Shown: in pieces, positions 1 to 10,099 of the stretch
Numbering within the stretch: position 1 is the first letter of the stretch
Layout of the letters: every line of letters starts with the position of its first letter
Assembly: GCA_021778635.1 (NCBI GenBank)
Contig: JAJYCD010000010.1
Location: 1-58,084 of the forward strand
Reading direction: 5' to 3'
Length of the DNA: 58,084 bases
DNA from: Actinomycetes bacterium
GTDB taxonomy: Bacteria; Actinomycetota; Actinomycetes; Actinomycetales; Cellulomonadaceae
Made by a program: the position numbers and the translations under genes
The notes under the pieces: generated by a model
What the model was told of the DNA's origin: nothing
The model's input: only the letters and a program-made list of their open reading frames with translations
Database searches by the model: none

Positions 1-2
1 GA

Positions 3-179
3 TCTCGCGGGCGCCGCTGGACGCCCGGCGCGGGGCTCGTGCGGGTCCCCGCGCAGGTCAGCGCGATGCCGCGCGCCCGCACCGTCCGCTGGGGCGCTGA
101 ATCCCTCCACTTCGCACCACCGTCGCTGACCTGGGAGTTCACCCGGATGGACGCAGCAGATCGAGCGCTGGATCGTTGA
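3..179 (+). CDS. possible 3' end of an unidentified CDS
   Basis: The third forward frame is open from the window edge to a TGA at 177-179. Its translation has a less arginine-skewed, more protein-like composition than the other two frames (it includes the run RWGAESLHFAPPSLTWEF), so it may be the C-terminus of a gene that starts outside the window. I do not recognise the family. Its stop codon would overlap the -35 box of the mraZ promoter. With only 58 residues visible it could equally be chance in GC-rich DNA. Confidence 0.25.
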   Translation, partial: SRGRRWTPGAGLVRVPAQVSAMPRARTVRWGAESLHFAPPSLTWEFTRMDAADRALDR

Positions 180-207
180 CGGTGGAGGAAAGTGGAGTAC
201 CGTGGAG
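176..207 (+). promoter_or_regulatory. mraZ promoter with three MraZ-type boxes
   Basis: A TTGACG -35 box (176-181) and a TACCGT -10 box (198-203) are 16 bp apart. Three copies of GTGGAG start at 182, 192 and 202, at an exact 10-bp period, filling the space between the boxes and overlapping the -10. MraZ is known to bind tandem GTGG/TGGG-type repeats upstream of its own operon, and a 10-bp period puts the sites on one helix face. The sequence fits an autoregulated dcw promoter; binding itself is inferred. Confidence 0.75.
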
Positions 208-248
208 CAACCGGGAGGGCCGGGGAGTCGGTGGGGGGAGGTGCGCGC

Positions 249-725
249 ATGAGCATCGAGTCGTCCCTCGGCGGACTCGGCTCTGGCCTCCCGTTCATGG
301 GTACGCACACGCCGCGCCTCGACGACAAGGGTCGGCTGATCCTGCCGGCCAAGTTCCGCGCCCACCTCGCTCCCGGGCTCGTCATCACGCGGGGTCAGGA
401 GCGGTGCCTGTTCCTCCTGCCGCTCGACGAGTTCCGTCGCATGCACGAGGAGATCCGGCAGGCGCCGGTGACCTCGAAGCAGGCTCGTGACTACCAGCGC
501 GTGTTCCTGTCCGGGGCGAGCGACGAGCTGCCGGACAAGCAGGGTCGCATCTCGATCCCGGCGCCGTTGCGCGCCTACGCGGGCCTGGACCGCGACGTGG
601 CCGTGATCGGCATGGGCGCACGCGTCGAGCTGTGGGACCTCCCCTCGTGGGAGGCCTACCTCGCCGAGCAGGAAGAGGGGTACGCGACCACCGCGGAGGA
701 GGTGGGCGGCCGCATGTTCCCGTGA
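249..725 (+). CDS. mraZ: transcriptional regulator MraZ
   Basis: MraZ is a ring-forming DNA-binding protein of the SpoVT/AbrB fold that controls the dcw cluster it heads. The family signature [20 protein letters not shown] starts at about residue 17, and a second AbrB-like unit ([16 protein letters not shown]) follows near residue 95, giving the usual two-repeat layout. The ATG at 249 is chosen because a strong GGGGGAGG ribosome site lies just upstream; the ATG at 297 would give the commoner 142-residue length but has no such site. The chosen start gives 158 residues with about 16 extra at the N-terminus. Triple boxes at 182-207 suggest autoregulation. Confidence 0.95.
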   Translation: MSIESSLGGLGSGLPFMGTHTPRLDDKGRLILPAKFRAHLAPGLVITRGQERCLFLLPLDEFRRMHEEIRQAPVTSKQARDYQRVFLSGASDELPDKQGRISIPAPLRAYAGLDRDVAVIGMGARVELWDLPSWEAYLAEQEEGYATTAEEVGGRMFP

Positions 726-907
726 CCTCGTCACGCCCTCCGGTGAGGTCTCCTCCCGTCCGTTCTGACGCACTTCCCCGGCGTCAGAGGGCCGGTGGGG
801 GACCTGGTCGGACGGCGGAGGGGCCGCCCGACCACCACATCCCGCACGGCGACAACGGTCGCGGCACGTAGGACCCGCAGCACGACGAGACGCACGGAGG
901 AGGACCG

Positions 908-1933
908 ATGGTCGACCAGCCCACGGAGGCTGCCGCTCGCCACACCCCCGTGATGCTGGTGCGCTGCGTGGAGCTGCTGGCTCCGGCCCTGCGGGAGCCG
1001 GGCGCGGTGATGGTCGACTCGACGCTCGGCATGGGCGGGCACACCGAAGCCGTGCTCGAGGCGTTCCCGGGCGTCGTGGTGATCGGCCTCGACCGTGATC
1101 CCGAGGCGCTCGACCTCGCCGGGCGACGGCTCGCCCGGTTCGGCGACCGGTTCACGGCGGTGCACGCGGTGTACGACGACATCCTGGGCGTCCTGAACCG
1201 GCTCGGTGTCACCCAGGTCGAGGGGGTCCTGATGGACCTCGGGGTCTCGTCGCTCCAGCTCGACGAGGTGGCACGGGGCTTCTCGTACTCGCAGGACGCG
1301 CCGCTCGACATGCGCATGGATCCCTCGGGTGGGCTCACCGCCGCCGACGTGCTGAACACGTACGACGAGCACCGGCTCATCCGTGTCCTGCGGGACTACG
1401 GCGAGGAGCGGTTCGCCCAGCGCATCGCTCGCAACATCGTCTCCGCGCGTGACCGGCGTCCGCTCGAGCGCACGGGCGAGCTCGTCGCGATCCTGCAGGC
1501 CAGCATCCCGGCCGCGACGCGGAAGACGGGCGGCCACCCGGCGAAGCGGACGTTCCAGGCGCTGCGGATCGAGGTCAATCACGAGCTCGAGACCCTCGAG
1601 CGCGCACTGCCCGCGTCGATCGAGGCGCTCGCGGTGGGTGGCCGGATCGTCGTCGAGGCGTACCACTCGCTCGAGGACCGCCTCGTCAAGCGGGCGTTCG
1701 CGGTGGGGGCGGTCTCGAGCGCACCGGTCGACCTCCCGGTCGAGCCCGACACGCACCGACCGTACCTTCACCTCGTCACGCGCGGAGCCGAGGAGGCGGA
1801 CGAGGCCGAGGTCGCCCGCAACCCTCGGTCGCAGTCGGTGCGGCTCCGCGCTGCCGAACGGCTGCGGCCGACCCCTGACCACCTCCGACCGCACCGATCC
1901 GCCGACACCCGCCGAAGGGGGACCCCGTCGTGA
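908..1933 (+). CDS. rsmH: 16S rRNA (cytosine(1402)-N(4))-methyltransferase RsmH
   Basis: RsmH uses S-adenosylmethionine to N4-methylate C1402 in the decoding centre of 16S rRNA. The 341-residue product has the SAM-binding motif [11 protein letters not shown] from residue 37, the [11 protein letters not shown] motif near 111, [15 protein letters not shown] near 213 and SLEDR near 258, with a typical [14 protein letters not shown] end. An AGGAGG ribosome site lies about 5 nt before the ATG. A 182-bp gap separates it from mraZ, and its stop overlaps the GTG of the next gene by 4 bp, so it is translationally linked to the rest of the dcw cluster. Confidence 0.96.
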   Translation: MVDQPTEAAARHTPVMLVRCVELLAPALREPGAVMVDSTLGMGGHTEAVLEAFPGVVVIGLDRDPEALDLAGRRLARFGDRFTAVHAVYDDILGVLNRLGVTQVEGVLMDLGVSSLQLDEVARGFSYSQDAPLDMRMDPSGGLTAADVLNTYDEHRLIRVLRDYGEERFAQRIARNIVSARDRRPLERTGELVAILQASIPAATRKTGGHPAKRTFQALRIEVNHELETLERALPASIEALAVGGRIVVEAYHSLEDRLVKRAFAVGAVSSAPVDLPVEPDTHRPYLHLVTRGAEEADEAEVARNPRSQSVRLRAAERLRPTPDHLRPHRSADTRRRGTPS

Positions 1934-2331
1934 GTGCGCTGCCGCAGTTCGCACCGGCCCCACGCCCGGTCCCGCAGCGAGCCACACCGGCGCCACGCCC
2001 GCGGCTCCGGATCGTGCGAGCGCCCGACCACGAGCGCACGCGCGTGCCGTTCGTCCTGCTCTGCATCTCGATCCTCGCGATCGCGCTGCTGGGTGCGCTG
2101 CTCCTCAACACGAGCATGGCGCGGGGCGCCTACGAGGCTCACGACCTGACCCGTCAGCTGGCCTCCCTCGCCCGCGACGAGCAGGGTCTCTCCACCGCAC
2201 TCGATGCGAAGGCGTCGCCGGCGGAGCTCGCTGCAGCTGCCCAGGCGCTCGGCATGGTCCCGGCGCCGGGACTCGCGTTCCTCCGACTCTCGGACGGGGC
2301 CGTCCTCGGCACGCCCGCGGCGGCTCACTGA
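1930..2331 (+). CDS. ftsL: FtsL-like septum formation protein
   Basis: A 133-residue bitopic membrane protein: a proline/arginine-rich cytoplasmic start, one hydrophobic segment at about residues 38-58, then an extracytoplasmic stretch with weak heptad character. Size, topology and position between rsmH and ftsI match FtsL, which bridges FtsQ/FtsB and activates FtsW-FtsI at the septum. FtsL sequences are poorly conserved, so the call rests mainly on context. The GTG start overlaps the rsmH stop (GTGA) and the stop overlaps the ftsI ATG (TGATG), so translational coupling is likely on both sides. Confidence 0.8.
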   Translation: MSALPQFAPAPRPVPQRATPAPRPRLRIVRAPDHERTRVPFVLLCISILAIALLGALLLNTSMARGAYEAHDLTRQLASLARDEQGLSTALDAKASPAELAAAAQALGMVPAPGLAFLRLSDGAVLGTPAAAH

Positions 2332-4427
2332 TGGCGCCCCGGGGCGAGGAGAACGGACGGGACCCGCGCGACCAGGGGCCCAGGCCGCGCGCGGGCCGAG
2401 CCGACGCGACCGGGCGTCCGGAAGGTGCGTCCCCGCGCACGCCGCGTCCGGCTTCCGGACGTGGCGCCACGAACAGCTCGACCGCGCCGCGCAGCAGCGC
2501 AGCGCGCGCGACGTCGACGGGCGCGACGTCGGGGCACGGGACCTCGGCACGCAGGACGTCGACGCTCGGGCCCGCGGCTCGCGGCGCCGAGCGACGTCCC
2601 GTCGACCATGCCGCGAGAGCCGCCAGAGCCGCGAGAGCCGCCAGAGCCGCGAGAGCCGCGCGAGCCGATGCGAGGCGACGTGCGAGGGTCGGTGCCCCGG
2701 AGCGGCGGCAGGCCATCCTGACCGTCATCATCCTGGGCGTGATCGCGGTCTTCGGTGGTCGTCTCGTGTACGTCCAGGCGATCAAGGGGCCGTCGATCGC
2801 CCAGGTCGCGCTCGACGACCGCCTGACCACGACGACGCTGCCCGCTGACCGCGGCGAGATCACCGACGCCAACGGCGTCGCGCTCGCGGTGTCGGTCGAG
2901 CGGTACACGATCACCGCGGATCAGACCCTCGTCGCCACCTGGGACCCCACCTCGGCATCCGGTCCGGGTCAACGTGGACCGGCCGGGGCGGCGGCGGCCC
3001 TGGCCCCGTTGCTCGAGATGGATCCGGCGGAGCTCGGCGCGACCCTGGTCGGTGACCGCAGGTACGTGATCCTCAAGAAGGACGTCCTGCCCGAGGTGCG
3101 CAACGCGGTCATGGAGCTCGCGATCCCGGGCATCAATGCGGAACGGACGACCGAACGCGTGTACCCGGCCGGTGCCGTCGGTGGGAACGTCCTCGGGTTC
3201 GTGGGAGCCGACGGCAAGGGGCAGGCGGGGATCGAGTACGCGCTCAACTCCGAGCTCACGGGCACCGCGGGTTCGGAGACCTACGAGCGGGGCATGGGTT
3301 ATGTGAAGATCCCGGGCGGCTACGACAAGACGACGCCCGCGAAGCCCGGCGCCTCGGTCCAGCTGACGATCCTCCGCGACCTCCAGTACAAGGCCCAGAC
3401 CGCCGTCGACGCCATGGTCACGGCGACCCAGGCGGACGGCGCAGCCGCGGTCGTCTACGACGTGACGAACGGCGACATCCTCGCGCTGGTGGACTCCGGG
3501 TCGGTGAACCCGAACGACCCCGGAGCCACCGCGGCGGCCCTGCGCGGCTCACGCGCGGTCTCGAACTCGTTCGAGCCGGGGTCGACCGCGAAGGTGATCA
3601 CCATGTCCGCCGCGATCGAGCAGGGGATCGGCACACCGCTCAGCCAGTACTCGGTCCCGGGCCAGCTGGACCTCGGCAAGGCCGGCATGGTCCACGACGC
3701 CGAGGTCCACGGGATCGAGCACCTCACGATGACCGGGATCCTCGCCAAGTCGTCGAACATCGGCGCCGTGATGATCGGCAGCCAGCTCTCGAAGCAGACG
3801 CGGTACGACTACCTCAAGAAGTTCGGGTTCGGCACCGCGACCGGCGTCGGCCTGCCTGGGGAGACGGACGGGATCCTGCACCCTGCGGACCAGTGGGACG
3901 GCAGGACCGAGTACAACGTCCTGTTCGGGCAGGGAGTTGCCGTCAACGCGATCCAGGACACCGGGGTGTTCGCCACGATCGGCAACGGCGGAGTCCACGT
4001 CGCGCCGCACCTGGTCAAAGGTGTGACCGACGCGGACGGCACGTACCACGCGGTGGTCCCGGCCCAGACGCGCGTCGTCTCCCAGAAGACAGCGAACGAG
4101 GTGCTCACGATGCTCGAGAGCGTCGTCGACACCGGCACCGGCACCGCGGCCCAGATCTCCGGCTACCAGGTCGCCGGCAAGACGGGCACGTCCCAGGGCG
4201 CGGACTCCTCGGGCGGCCTGACCAACATGACGGCGTCGTTCATCGGGATCGTTCCCGCGGACAAGCCGCGGCTCGCGGTGAGCGTGATCGTGTTCCACCC
4301 GCGGACCTCGGAGTACGGCGGCACGGTTGCCGCCCCGGTGTTCTCCGAGGTGGCCTCGTACGCGCTGCAGGAGCTCGGGATCGCGCCGAGCGGCGCCACC
4401 GCGACCCCCTACGCGTCCGAGTGGTGA
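2331..4427 (+). CDS. ftsI: septal peptidoglycan transpeptidase FtsI (PBP3 / PbpB)
   Basis: Class B penicillin-binding protein that cross-links septal peptidoglycan with FtsW. The 698-residue product has a long cytoplasmic N-terminus rich in Ala, Arg, Ser and Thr, containing six AAR triplets at residues 94-111, then one membrane helix at about 127-149, a PBP dimerisation domain and a transpeptidase domain. The catalytic motifs are visible: STAK with nucleophile S418, SSN at 474-476 and KTG from K617. The ATG at 2331 overlaps the ftsL stop; earlier in-frame codons lie inside rsmH and ftsL. A 70-bp gap with a new promoter follows before murE. Confidence 0.96.
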   Translation: MAPRGEENGRDPRDQGPRPRAGRADATGRPEGASPRTPRPASGRGATNSSTAPRSSAARATSTGATSGHGTSARRTSTLGPAARGAERRPVDHAARAARAARAARAARAARADARRRARVGAPERRQAILTVIILGVIAVFGGRLVYVQAIKGPSIAQVALDDRLTTTTLPADRGEITDANGVALAVSVERYTITADQTLVATWDPTSASGPGQRGPAGAAAALAPLLEMDPAELGATLVGDRRYVILKKDVLPEVRNAVMELAIPGINAERTTERVYPAGAVGGNVLGFVGADGKGQAGIEYALNSELTGTAGSETYERGMGYVKIPGGYDKTTPAKPGASVQLTILRDLQYKAQTAVDAMVTATQADGAAAVVYDVTNGDILALVDSGSVNPNDPGATAAALRGSRAVSNSFEPGSTAKVITMSAAIEQGIGTPLSQYSVPGQLDLGKAGMVHDAEVHGIEHLTMTGILAKSSNIGAVMIGSQLSKQTRYDYLKKFGFGTATGVGLPGETDGILHPADQWDGRTEYNVLFGQGVAVNAIQDTGVFATIGNGGVHVAPHLVKGVTDADGTYHAVVPAQTRVVSQKTANEVLTMLESVVDTGTGTAAQISGYQVAGKTGTSQGADSSGGLTNMTASFIGIVPADKPRLAVSVIVFHPRTSEYGGTVAAPVFSEVASYALQELGIAPSGATATPYASEW
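2611..2664. repeat. 18-bp tandem repeat x3 inside ftsI
   Basis: Three consecutive 18-bp units start at 2611, 2629 and 2647; the first two are identical (CCGCGAGAGCCGCCAGAG) and the third differs near its end. In the ftsI frame they encode the Ala-Ala-Arg run at residues 94-111, just inside the cytoplasmic face of the membrane helix. A period that is a multiple of three lets copy number vary without breaking the frame. Confidence 0.9.
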
Positions 4428-4485
4428 CGGGGCGCGCAGCAGCCTCGGGCCCGGTCCGGACGGCCGTCGCGATCGGCTCGGATGG

Positions 4486-4491
4486 TAGGTT
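4486..4491 (+). promoter_or_regulatory. -10 box of a leaderless murE promoter
   Basis: TAGGTT ends 6 nt before the murE ATG. In actinobacteria a TAnnnT box at this distance places the transcription start on the start codon. No clear -35 box is seen. It would give the murE-ftsQ stretch a promoter separate from mraZ. Confidence 0.6.
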
Positions 4492-4497
4492 CGGCGC

Positions 4498-6108
4498 ATG
4501 AGTTCACCGCAGGTACGGCTGCGTCCTGCGGCCCCCGCGGCGCACCGGCTGGCGGATCTCGTCGAGTCCTTCGACCTTCTCGAGGTGGCCCTTCTGCCGG
4601 CGCAGGACCGCACGGCTGGCGCGATCACCGGGTGGCGGAGCGTCGAGGTCCGGGGCGCGACGATGGACAGCAGCGACGTGCAGGCGGGGGATCTCTTCAT
4701 CGCCGTGCCCGGTCAGCGCGTGCACGGGGCGACGTTCGTGGACCACGCGGTCGCGGTCGGTGCCGTCGCGGTGCTGACGGACCCGGCCGGCGTCGACCTG
4801 ATCGCCTCGGGCGCGGCGGGACGGTCCGGCCTCCCGGTCCTCGTGACGGCCGACCCACGTGCGCTTGCGGGGCCGGTGGCGGCATGGGTGCACGACGCGC
4901 CGGGCTCGCGTCTGGTCACCGTCGGGGTGACCGGGACGAACGGCAAGACCACCACCACGTACCTCGTCGATGCGGCCCTCGGCGGGGCGCACCGGACGAC
5001 GGCCCTGCTCGGGACCGTCGAGACCCGCCTGGCTGACCGGTCCACCCGGAGCGTGCGGACCACGGTCGAGGCGCCGGCGCTGCACGCGATGCTCGCACGT
5101 GCCCGTGAGCTCGGGGTGACGGCCGTGACGATGGAGGTCTCGTCCCACGCACTCGCGCTCGGCAGGGTCAACGGGCTCGTGCTCGACGTCGCGGGCTTCA
5201 CGAACCTGCAACGGGACCACCTCGACTTCCATGGCGGGATGGAGCAGTACTTCCGCGCCAAGGCGCAGCTGTTCACGCCGGCCCACGCGCGGCGCGGGGT
5301 GGTCGTCGTCGACGACGCGTGGGGACGTCGCCTGGCCGACGAGGCCACGATCGACGTCGAGACCGTGTCCACGCGCCCGGACGGTCCGTCGGGTGACTGG
5401 TCCGTCACGAGCACGACGACTGCCGCGGACGGCGTCGGGACCGACTTCGACCTCCGATCCCCGGACGGCGTCGTCCACCGCGCGACGAGCCCGCTCCCCG
5501 GCGGGATCAACGTCTCGAACTCCGCGCTCGCGGTCGTCCTTGCGCACCGGGCGGGGGTTCCGCTCGGTGACGCCATTCGCGCGATCGCTGCGGCGTCCGG
5601 GGTGCCGGGGCGGATGGAGCGCGTGCTCGAGCGTGGGGCCGGCAGACCGCTCGCGCTGGTCGACTACGCGCACACGCCGGATGCGTTGGGCCTCGTCCTG
5701 GAGGCGGTCCGCCCGGTGACGCCGGCACGTGTGATCGTGGTGTTCGGCGCCGGCGGCGACCGGGACCGCGGAAAGCGGGTGCTGATGGGGGAGGCCGCCG
5801 GACGCCACGCCGATGTCGTGATCGTCACGGACGACAACCCGCGGTCCGAGGACCCGGCTGCGATCCGCGCCGAGATCATCGCGGGGGTCCGGGTGCCGGG
5901 AGTCCGCGCAGTCCGGGTCGAGGAGGTCGCCGATCGCACGGAGGCCATCGGTGTCGCGCTGCGGCTCGCACAGGAGGACGACACGATCGTGGTGGCCGGG
6001 AAGGGGCACGAGCTGACGCAGGAGATCGGTGGAGTGACGCACGCGTTCTCCGACCAGGATGCGCTGCGCGCTGCCGTCGCCTCTGCTCCGCCGGGGCTGC
6101 ACGCGTGA
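4498..6108 (+). CDS. murE: UDP-MurNAc-tripeptide synthetase MurE
   Basis: Mur ligase that adds the diamino acid at position 3 of the peptidoglycan stem peptide in the cytoplasm. The 536-residue product has the P-loop [12 protein letters not shown] (K150), the [11 protein letters not shown] motif of the central domain and DNPR at residues 446-449 in the C-terminal domain, followed by SEDP. DNPR is the motif associated with meso-diaminopimelate-adding enzymes, but related sequences occur in ornithine-type actinobacteria, so the substrate is not settled by the motif. It starts with its own leaderless -10 box and overlaps murF by 4 bp (GTGA). Confidence 0.95.
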   Translation: MSSPQVRLRPAAPAAHRLADLVESFDLLEVALLPAQDRTAGAITGWRSVEVRGATMDSSDVQAGDLFIAVPGQRVHGATFVDHAVAVGAVAVLTDPAGVDLIASGAAGRSGLPVLVTADPRALAGPVAAWVHDAPGSRLVTVGVTGTNGKTTTTYLVDAALGGAHRTTALLGTVETRLADRSTRSVRTTVEAPALHAMLARARELGVTAVTMEVSSHALALGRVNGLVLDVAGFTNLQRDHLDFHGGMEQYFRAKAQLFTPAHARRGVVVVDDAWGRRLADEATIDVETVSTRPDGPSGDWSVTSTTTAADGVGTDFDLRSPDGVVHRATSPLPGGINVSNSALAVVLAHRAGVPLGDAIRAIAAASGVPGRMERVLERGAGRPLALVDYAHTPDALGLVLEAVRPVTPARVIVVFGAGGDRDRGKRVLMGEAAGRHADVVIVTDDNPRSEDPAAIRAEIIAGVRVPGVRAVRVEEVADRTEAIGVALRLAQEDDTIVVAGKGHELTQEIGGVTHAFSDQDALRAAVASAPPGLHA

Positions 6109-7550
6109 TCGCCCTCACGGCCGCCGACCTGGCGGCACTCGTCGCCGGCACCCTCACCGGACCGGTCGACCCGGGCACACCGGTCTCCGGACCCGTCGTC
6201 GTCGACTCGCGGCTCGTCGAGCCCGGCGGTGTCTTCGTCGCGCTCCGGGGCGAGCACCTGGACGGGCACGACTACGCGGGAGCGGCGGTCGAGGCCGGCG
6301 CTCGCGTGGTCCTCACCGAGCGCGCTCTCGCAGACGACTCGGGTGCTCTGCCGTGCCTCGTGGTCACCGACGTCGGTGCGGCGCTCGGCGCGCTCGCGCA
6401 CGGCGTCCTGGCGCGTCTGCGCGGCCGGGACGCCGACGCCGGCGGCAGTCGCACCCCCGCGCCCAAGGTCGTCGGGGTGACCGGCTCGGTCGGGAAGACG
6501 ACGACGAAGGACCTCCTGGCCCAGCTCCTCTCGGCCGACGCCCCGACCGTGGCCGCCGTCGAGTCGTTCAACAACCCGATCGGGCTGCCCCTGACGGTGC
6601 TGCGCGCCGACGCGGCCACGCAGTACCTCGTCCTGGAGATGGGTGCGAGCGGGGTGGGGCACATCGCCGAGCTCACGCGCATCGCGAGCCCGGACGTCGC
6701 GGTCGTCCTGGCGGTCGGGCACGCGCACCTGGCCGGGTTCGGCGGGATCGACGCGGTCGCACGCACCAAGGCCGAGATCGTCCGCGGGCTCGCACCGCAC
6801 GGAGTCGCGGTGCTCAACGCCGACGACCCGCGCGTCGCCGAGATGGCCCGGATCGCTCCCGGTCGGGTCGTGACCTTCGGCAGGTCGCGGACGGCCGACG
6901 TGCGCGCGCGGGACGAGTCGGTCGACCGTGCCGGGCGGGCGTCGTTCACGCTGGCGACGTCGTCGGCGGCGGCACCGGTCCGGTTGCGGCTGGTCGGCGA
7001 CCACCACGTCACGAACGCGCTCGCGGCGGCGGCCGTCGCTCTCGAGCTGGGCGTGGCGATCACGGACGTCGCTGCGCGGCTGAGCGCGGCGGAGCCGCTC
7101 AGCGCGCACCGGATGCACGTCCTCGACCGGGCCGACGGCGTGACGGTCATCGACGACGCGTACAACGCGAACCCGGACTCGATGCGAGCGGCCCTCAGGG
7201 CGCTCGGCACGATCGCAGGTCGCGACCGACGCAGCGTCGCCGTTCTCGGAGAGATGCTCGAGCTCGGGGCGGAGTCGCGCCAGGAGCACGCCGAGATCGG
7301 CCACCTCCTCGTCGACCTGGACATCGGGCTCGCGGTGGTGGTCGGCGCCGGTGCCGGGGCGATCGCCGACGGCGTGATCGACGGGAGTCCGTGGGGTGGT
7401 GCGCTCCATCGGGTCGAGGACGTGGCAGCGGCGCGGCTGCTGCTGCGCGAGGAGCTGCGCCCCGGGGACGTCGTCCTCGTGAAGTCGTCCCACGGCGCAG
7501 GGCTGTGGCGGCTCGCGGACGAGCTCGTCGCCGCCGAGGACCCCGCGTGA
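6105..7550 (+). CDS. murF: UDP-MurNAc-tripeptide--D-Ala-D-Ala ligase MurF
   Basis: Adds the D-Ala-D-Ala dipeptide to UDP-MurNAc-tripeptide, completing the cytoplasmic pentapeptide precursor. The 481-residue product is the usual length and shows the Mur ligase P-loop [13 protein letters not shown], the [14 protein letters not shown] substrate-loop region, the [14 protein letters not shown] motif and the YNANPDSM motif of the C-terminal domain. The GTG start overlaps the murE stop and the stop overlaps the mraY GTG (both GTGA). A ddl gene is not in this cluster and must lie elsewhere. Confidence 0.95.
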   Translation: MIALTAADLAALVAGTLTGPVDPGTPVSGPVVVDSRLVEPGGVFVALRGEHLDGHDYAGAAVEAGARVVLTERALADDSGALPCLVVTDVGAALGALAHGVLARLRGRDADAGGSRTPAPKVVGVTGSVGKTTTKDLLAQLLSADAPTVAAVESFNNPIGLPLTVLRADAATQYLVLEMGASGVGHIAELTRIASPDVAVVLAVGHAHLAGFGGIDAVARTKAEIVRGLAPHGVAVLNADDPRVAEMARIAPGRVVTFGRSRTADVRARDESVDRAGRASFTLATSSAAAPVRLRLVGDHHVTNALAAAAVALELGVAITDVAARLSAAEPLSAHRMHVLDRADGVTVIDDAYNANPDSMRAALRALGTIAGRDRRSVAVLGEMLELGAESRQEHAEIGHLLVDLDIGLAVVVGAGAGAIADGVIDGSPWGGALHRVEDVAAARLLLREELRPGDVVLVKSSHGAGLWRLADELVAAEDPA

Positions 7551-8629
7551 AGGCCGTGCTCATGGCGGGGGCCATCTCCCTCGTCGTGTCGCTGCTCGGG
7601 ACCCCGGTGTTCATCCGCTTCCTGGTGCGCAAGCAGTACGGGCAGTTCATCCGACAGGACGGTCCGACCGGTCACTTCACCAAGCGTGGCACCCCGACGA
7701 TGGGTGGCGTCGTCATCATCCTCGCCACGCTCATCGGGTGGAGCACCGCCGTCGTCGCCACGGGACAGATGCCGAACGTCTCCGCCGTCCTGGTGCTGTT
7801 CCTCATGACCGGTCTGGGGGTCGTCGGGTTCCTCGACGACTTCGTCAAGATCTCCCGCCAGCGCAGTCTCGGGTTGCGGGCCCGGTGGAAGGTCGCCGGC
7901 CAGGGGCTCGTGGGCGTGATCTTCGCGGTGCTGGCGCTGCAGTTCCCGAACCGCAACTTCCGCACGCCCGCGTCCACCCGGGTCTCGTTCATCCGGGACA
8001 CGAATCTCGACCTCCGGTTCGCCGGTGCGACGATCGGGTTGATCCTCTTCGTGATCTGGGCGAACTTCCTGATCACGGCGTGGTCGAACGCCGTGAACCT
8101 CACCGACGGTCTGGACGGGCTGGCGACCGGTGCCTCGCTGCTCGTCTTCGGCTCCTACGTGATTATCGGGATCTGGCAGTTCAACCAGCGGTGCCAGTCG
8201 GTGCTCACGGCCGGCCCGAGCTGCTACGAGGTGCGTGACCCGATCGGGCTCGCGGTCGTCGCGTCCGCGATCACCGGGGCGTGCTTCGGCTTCCTGTGGT
8301 GGAACGCCTCGCCGGCGAAGATCTTCATGGGCGACACCGGCGCCCTCGCGCTCGGCGGTGCGTTGGCGGGACTGTCGATCCTCTCGCGGACGGAGATCCT
8401 TGCGGCGATCATCGGAGGGCTCTTCGTCATCATCGTGATCTCGGACGTCATCCAGATCGGGTTCTTCAAGCTGACCCGTCGTCGGGTCTTCAAGATGGCG
8501 CCGCTCCATCACCACTTCGAGCTCTCGGGCTGGGGAGAGGTGACGATCGTCATCCGGTTCTGGATCATCGCGGGTCTGTTCGTCGCGCTCGGGGTCGGGG
8601 TCTTCTACGCGGAATGGGTGGCCAGCTGA
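7547..8629 (+). CDS. mraY: phospho-MurNAc-pentapeptide transferase MraY
   Basis: Integral membrane enzyme that moves phospho-MurNAc-pentapeptide to undecaprenyl phosphate to make lipid I. The 360-residue product has about ten hydrophobic helices, the early family motif RGTPTMGG, the cytoplasmic aspartate motifs FLDDFVKI and [24 protein letters not shown], and the basic HHHFE loop near the C-terminus that closes the active site. It overlaps murF by 4 bp (GTGA), which fixes the GTG start, and is followed at once by murD. Confidence 0.95.
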   Translation: MKAVLMAGAISLVVSLLGTPVFIRFLVRKQYGQFIRQDGPTGHFTKRGTPTMGGVVIILATLIGWSTAVVATGQMPNVSAVLVLFLMTGLGVVGFLDDFVKISRQRSLGLRARWKVAGQGLVGVIFAVLALQFPNRNFRTPASTRVSFIRDTNLDLRFAGATIGLILFVIWANFLITAWSNAVNLTDGLDGLATGASLLVFGSYVIIGIWQFNQRCQSVLTAGPSCYEVRDPIGLAVVASAITGACFGFLWWNASPAKIFMGDTGALALGGALAGLSILSRTEILAAIIGGLFVIIVISDVIQIGFFKLTRRRVFKMAPLHHHFELSGWGEVTIVIRFWIIAGLFVALGVGVFYAEWVAS

Positions 8630-8631
8630 CC

Positions 8632-10098
8632 GTGGACGCTCCCGGTGACACTCGGCTGCTCGGCCGATCCGTCGCGGCGATGACGGTCGTGGTCGCCGGC
8701 CTGGGGGTGTCGGGTCGCGCGGCTCGCGGGGTGCTCACGGAGCGCGGCGCGCGGGTGGTGACGGTCGACGCACGTGACCCGGCGGCGGACCACGTCGACG
8801 CCGCCGAGCTCGTCGCGGCAGGGGTTCTCGACGACGCCCACCTGGTCGTCGTGTCGCCGGGCTGGCGACCGACCGACCCGCTCCTCCTGCAGGCGTCCGA
8901 GCGCGGCATACCGGTGTGGAGCGAGGTCGAGCTCGCGTGGCAGCTGCGGGTGCCTCGGCGGTCGCCCGACGGCGCCGACCTGGGCCCGGCGCCCTGGCTC
9001 GCGGTGACCGGGACGAACGGCAAGACGACCACCGTCGGCATGCTCGAGCAGATCCTGCTGGCGGCGGGTGAGCGCGCGCGCGCGGTGGGGAACGTCGGCA
9101 CCCCCGTGGTGCTGGCGGCGACCGACCCGGACGTCGACGTCCTCGCGGTCGAGCTCTCGAGCTTCCAGCTGCACTTCACGCGCTCGATGGCTGCGGAGGC
9201 CGCGGCCGTGCTCAACGTCGCCGACGACCACCTGGACTGGCACGGCTCGCGCGAGGCGTACGAGGAAGCCAAGGGTCGGGTGTTCACCAACGTCGTGCGT
9301 GCGTGCGTCTACAACGCTGCCGACCCGGTGACCGAGCGGCTGGTCCGGGAGGCCGAGGTGGCCGACGGGGCGGTCGCGGTCGGCTTCACCCTCGGTGCAC
9401 CGGGCCTCGGACTCGTCGGGGTCGTGGACGGCGTGCTCGTGGACCGCGGGTTCACGCCGGTCCGACGCACCCACGCGGCCGAGCTCGCCACCGTCGCCGA
9501 TCTCGCCCGGCTCGCGGGACCGGACGGCAGCGTCCCTGTGCACGTGGTGAGCGATGCCCTGGCCGCCGCGGCGCTCGCCCTCGCGCACGGGGTGCCGCCC
9601 TCCGCCGTCCGGGCCGGCCTACGCGCGTACGGCCCCGGCGCGCACCGCATCCAGACCGTCGCTCGGGTCGGTGACGTGGCGTTCGTCGACGACTCGAAGG
9701 CCACCAACGCACATGCCGCCGCCGCATCGCTGGCGGGCTTCGCGCCGGGCACGGTGGTGTGGATCGCGGGGGGACTCGCGAAGGGCGCGACGTTCGACGA
9801 GCTCGTCCGCAGCGTGCGCGACCGCCTCCGCGCCGTGGTGCTGATCGGCGTGGACCAGTCGCCGTTGCGTGACGCGCTCGGGCGACACGCGCCCGAGGTT
9901 CCCGTGGTCGCCACCGATCCCGGTGACACTGGTTCGGTGATGACTCGTGCGGTCCGTGCGGCCGAGCAGCTGGCGCGACCGGGTGACACCGTGCTGCTCG
10001 CGCCGGCCTGCGCCTCGATGGACCAGTTCCGCTCGTACGCCGAGCGAGGCGAGAGCTTCGCGTCGGCCGCGCGTGTCCTGACGGCGCCCGGGCGCTGA
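8632..10098 (+). CDS. murD: UDP-MurNAc-L-Ala--D-Glu ligase MurD
   Basis: Adds D-glutamate to UDP-MurNAc-L-alanine. The product shows the N-terminal nucleotide-fold start VVVAGLGVSGRAARG, the P-loop [22 protein letters not shown], and the C-terminal DDSKATNAHAAAASL and LLAPACASMDQF motifs typical of MurD. The GTG at 8632 (488 residues) sits 2 nt after the mraY stop with a GGGTGG stretch upstream; an in-frame ATG at 8614 inside mraY and an ATG at 8680 are alternatives. The stop is followed immediately by the ftsW GTG. Confidence 0.93.
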   Translation: MDAPGDTRLLGRSVAAMTVVVAGLGVSGRAARGVLTERGARVVTVDARDPAADHVDAAELVAAGVLDDAHLVVVSPGWRPTDPLLLQASERGIPVWSEVELAWQLRVPRRSPDGADLGPAPWLAVTGTNGKTTTVGMLEQILLAAGERARAVGNVGTPVVLAATDPDVDVLAVELSSFQLHFTRSMAAEAAAVLNVADDHLDWHGSREAYEEAKGRVFTNVVRACVYNAADPVTERLVREAEVADGAVAVGFTLGAPGLGLVGVVDGVLVDRGFTPVRRTHAAELATVADLARLAGPDGSVPVHVVSDALAAAALALAHGVPPSAVRAGLRAYGPGAHRIQTVARVGDVAFVDDSKATNAHAAAASLAGFAPGTVVWIAGGLAKGATFDELVRSVRDRLRAVVLIGVDQSPLRDALGRHAPEVPVVATDPGDTGSVMTRAVRAAEQLARPGDTVLLAPACASMDQFRSYAERGESFASAARVLTAPGR

Positions 10099-10099
10099 C

